DNA of 64,000 bases from contig OZ244919.1 in NCBI GenBank assembly GCA_965221845.1, positions 2,542,001 to 2,606,000 of the forward strand, read 5' to 3'. The notes beneath the pieces were generated by a model. The model was not told where the DNA came from and ran no database searches. It saw only the letters and a program-made list of their open reading frames with translations. Below are positions 61,689-64,000 of this stretch, piece after piece (positions within the stretch are counted from its first letter, which is position 1; each line of letters opens with the position of its first letter). Source of the stretch: JAJEFO01 sp965221845 (GTDB lineage Bacteria > Pseudomonadota > Alphaproteobacteria > Rhodobacterales > Rhodobacteraceae). The position numbers and the translations under genes are program-made.

Positions 61689-63719
61689 CTATCTTCGGGG
61701 CAACGGGCCCCTGAGCGCCTCGGTCCAGGGACGGCGGGCCGGGCTGTCCGGCCAGAGCCGGCGCGCCGCTTCATGGCCTTCAAAGACCGCCTCGAGCGCC
61801 GTTCTGGCCGAAACGCAGTCGCCGACTGCGACTTGAACCGCCTCGCCGGCACTGGATCCGCGCAGCCCGCCGCGCGGCATGCCGGGCAGGGGCGCGATGA
61901 CCGCGCTCGCGGGCAGTTCGGAAAATGCATCCAGCGAAAGGTCGCGCAGGACGGCGCGCCCGCCCGCATGGTCGATCAGGGCGTGATGGCCGATGATCCG
62001 CACCCTCTTCGTGCGGAGCCGTTGGCGAAGCGCGAAAGAGCTGTACATGCTTATCGTCCATCCCGGCACGCCTGAAGGTGCCACGAGCGTCACGCGCTTG
62101 CCGAGATCGGCAAGGCGTTCGGCCAGAGAGACCACCGACCAGCCGCCCAGGTGATCAACCAGCAGCACTTCGTCGCCCAGTGCGTCGGGGTCGGCCAGCG
62201 CGGCCTCCAGCGTCAGTGCCGTGCCGCCGGAGCGCAAGCCCTGCCCCACCGGTTCGGCGCCGATGGCCCAGATCACGGCGTCGGCCTCGGGCAGCGGGGC
62301 CGCTGCAGTCGCCTCCGCCGCAAGCTTGACCGCGACGCCCCCGGCCGCGAGACGCGCCTGCTGCCGGGCGGTGAGCTTGCCGAATTCCTGCCGAAGCGGC
62401 ATTTCGGCGGTCCAGTTGAGTGCGCCGCCGAGCCGGTCGGAGCGTTCCCAAAGCGTCACCTCGTGCCCGAGTTCGGCCGCGGTCGCAGCGGCCTCCATCC
62501 CCGCGGGGCCGCCGCCGATGACAAGCACGCGCCTTTCCTGCCCGGCATCGACTCTCTTCGGCGCGGGCCACTCGGCCTCGCGCCCGGCACATGGATTTGA
62601 AAGGCAGGTGATCGCGAGGCTGAGGGCGAGAAAATTCGCGCAGCCCTGGTTGCAGCCGATGCACGGATTGGTTTCCGTCTCGCGAAGCTCCTCGGCCTTC
62701 CTGACGATCTCTGGATCTGCGATATGCGCACGCGCCATGCCGACCATGTCGGCCCCGCCGGACGCGATCATCCGCTCGGCCAGCGCGACTTGCTGATATC
62801 GGCAGACAGCCATCACCGTCGGCCTGCACGCCGCACCATCCAGCGCCGATCGTATGGCACGCGTCAGCGGCTGGAATTGCTGAAGCCGGAAGGCCATGTC
62901 GGCCATCTGGGTCGAGACGGTGTAGCTGCCGTGATAAGCGGAGTGCGAAACGTTGACGAAATCAACCTGCGTTTCAGCCACGAGCCTCCGGACAACGAGG
63001 CACATCTCGTCAAGCGCGAGCCCGTCCTCCATGAACTCGTCCGCGCTGATCCGCAGACCCAGCGTCCGGTCGGGACCGATCCGGTCGCGCACCGCCTGAA
63101 GCGCTTCACGGGCGAAGCGAAGGCGGTTTTCGGGCGAGCCGCCGTAGGCGTCCTCGCGTCGGTTTGAAGCGGGCGAGAGGAATTGCTGGATCAGATGGCC
63201 ATGCGCCATCTGCAGCTCTATCCCGTCGAGCCCGGCCTCGATCAGGTTTTCCGCCACGTCCGCATGAGCCTCGACAACCGCGGCTATCTCGTCCAGCGTC
63301 ATTGGGTGCGGCGGCGGCGCAGTCGCCGACCACGGGACGGCCGACGCGGACCAGGACGGCATGCGCGCGTAGTTGCCGTCTGCGTGGCGGCCGAGATGGA
63401 TTATCTGGCCGAAGAGACGCCCGCCTTCCGCCCGCACGGCCTCCGCTATCCGAAGGAAGCGGGGAATGCAGTCGCGCTCGTAGCCGTTCACTCCCTGCCG
63501 GCGGCCGAGGCTGGAGCGATGGACGCGTATGCCTTCGAAGACGATCAGCCCCGCCCCGCCTCGCGCCCTTGCCCGGTGATAGGCGAGGTGACGGTCCGAC
63601 GGCAGGTTGTTCTCGCCGAAATTGGTGGTGTGGGCGGGGACGAGAATGCGGTTCCGGATCTCGGTCTTGCCGACCCGAATCGGCTGAAAGACGTGCGGGT
63701 ATGCCGGGTGACGCTGCAA
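61689..63719 (-). CDS. NADH:flavin oxidoreductase, 2,4-dienoyl-CoA reductase/TMADH-like
   Basis: This 676-aa fusion has an FMN TIM barrel of the old-yellow-enzyme family (RILVPAHTTNFGE, QMAHGHLIQQFLSP, NRREDAYGGSPENRLRF), a 4Fe-4S cluster (CIGCNQGC with a later Cys) and C-terminal NAD/FAD folds (VLVIGGGPAGMEAA). The family includes dienoyl-CoA reductase, trimethylamine dehydrogenase and N-methylproline demethylases; the substrate is not clear. The start appears to be TTG 63719, one base after the stop of the SDR gene. Confidence 0.82.
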   Translation of the reverse strand: MQRHPAYPHVFQPIRVGKTEIRNRILVPAHTTNFGENNLPSDRHLAYHRARARGGAGLIVFEGIRVHRSSLGRRQGVNGYERDCIPRFLRIAEAVRAEGGRLFGQIIHLGRHADGNYARMPSWSASAVPWSATAPPPHPMTLDEIAAVVEAHADVAENLIEAGLDGIELQMAHGHLIQQFLSPASNRREDAYGGSPENRLRFAREALQAVRDRIGPDRTLGLRISADEFMEDGLALDEMCLVVRRLVAETQVDFVNVSHSAYHGSYTVSTQMADMAFRLQQFQPLTRAIRSALDGAACRPTVMAVCRYQQVALAERMIASGGADMVGMARAHIADPEIVRKAEELRETETNPCIGCNQGCANFLALSLAITCLSNPCAGREAEWPAPKRVDAGQERRVLVIGGGPAGMEAAATAAELGHEVTLWERSDRLGGALNWTAEMPLRQEFGKLTARQQARLAAGGVAVKLAAEATAAAPLPEADAVIWAIGAEPVGQGLRSGGTALTLEAALADPDALGDEVLLVDHLGGWSVVSLAERLADLGKRVTLVAPSGVPGWTISMYSSFALRQRLRTKRVRIIGHHALIDHAGGRAVLRDLSLDAFSELPASAVIAPLPGMPRGGLRGSSAGEAVQVAVGDCVSARTALEAVFEGHEAARRLWPDSPARRPWTEALRGPLPRR

Positions 63720-63720
63720 C

Positions 63721-64000
63721 TCAATCCATCCTCAAGCCACCGTTCACTGCCAGTACCGCGCCGGTCGTGAAGCCGGACTGCGCCGACAGGAGGAAGCAGA
63801 CGGCCGCCGCGACCTCGTCCGGCCTTGCCATCCGCTTCAGAGGCGTTGCCGCAGATATTGCCGCCCTGCGCGCGGGCGGGTGCGCGGCCAGCATGGGCGT
63901 CTCCACCGCGCCGGGGGCAACACAGTTCACGGTGATTCCGCGCGGGGCAAGCTCCTGCGCCATCGACTTCGTCAACGACTCGACGCCCCCTTTGGACGCC
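63721..64000 (-). CDS. Short-chain dehydrogenase/reductase, 3' part (5' end outside window)
   Basis: The frame is open to the right edge. The visible C-terminal 92 residues begin ASKGGVESLTKSMAQELA, where the Lys is that of the YxxxK catalytic pair. They continue ITVNCVAPGAVETPM, then RPDEVAAAVCFLLS and GAVLAVNGGLRMD, the classical SDR ending. The Rossmann fold and Tyr lie outside the window. It is the gene upstream of the flavin oxidoreductase and probably co-transcribed. Confidence 0.9.
   Translation of the reverse strand, partial: ASKGGVESLTKSMAQELAPRGITVNCVAPGAVETPMLAAHPPARRAAISAATPLKRMARPDEVAAAVCFLLSAQSGFTTGAVLAVNGGLRMD

Overview
The window is GC-rich (visibly about two thirds G+C) and reads as a Rhodobacterales-like alphaproteobacterial chromosome. 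The support is the divergent argH/tlpA pair, the argH-lptM-like-lysA-DUF4175 order, a malyl-CoA lyase of the Rhodobacter Mcl1 type, hisS-hisZ-hisG with a short HisG, a class II (B12-dependent) ribonucleotide reductase, and a DgcN/DgcA D-glutamate module. Genus and species cannot be told from the sequence alone.

Layout. 1-13.6 kb is a polyol (erythritol-type) uptake and catabolic operon: ABC permease, two unlike MalK-type ATPases, erythritol kinase EryA, a D-2-hydroxyacid dehydrogenase, the FAD dehydrogenase EryB, then EryC, EryH (TIM family) and EryI (RpiB family), together giving erythritol to D-erythrose-4-phosphate. Between eryB and eryC lies about 3.9 kb of foreign DNA: the 3' end of a type I restriction hsdR gene, a low-GC OLD-like ATPase/TOPRIM gene, and a broken DUF4338 gene. 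13.7-20.3 kb is an accessory zone: an HTH antitoxin with a wrecked brnT toxin, transposon debris, a 7-bp tandem repeat at the 5' end of a large autotransporter, an IS630-type remnant and small orphan genes.

20.3-42.5 kb is mostly housekeeping. It holds D-amino acid metabolism (dat, dgcA, dgcN), malyl-CoA lyase, a form II molybdenum hydroxylase (coxS-coxL-coxM order), a Kef-type antiporter, accA, plsC, DUF4175, lysA, argH, tlpA, a class III aminotransferase and a lytic transglycosylase. 42.5-45.5 kb is a second mobile zone: a decayed DUF4338 gene, a secreted Calx-beta protein, and a 14-bp-TIR element with a 5-bp target duplication interrupted by an IS30-family element whose transposase is frameshifted.

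45.6-51 kb holds an inositol-monophosphatase-family phosphatase converging on an Afu-like (phosphorylated-sugar type) ABC operon. 52-64 kb holds an acyl-CoA ligase, thiamine pyrophosphokinase, a broken EamA transporter, class II ribonucleotide reductase, DUF1489, the hisS-hisZ-hisG operon, a 2,4-dienoyl-CoA-reductase-like flavoenzyme and a partial SDR.

The strongest unusual observation is the autotransporter's 5' end. A good Shine-Dalgarno and TTG start run into about 13.7 copies of a 7-bp repeat in a frame that stops after the repeat. Loss of one unit would place the same start in frame with the autotransporter, which fits a phase-variation switch now in the OFF register. No tRNA, rRNA or CRISPR array was seen.
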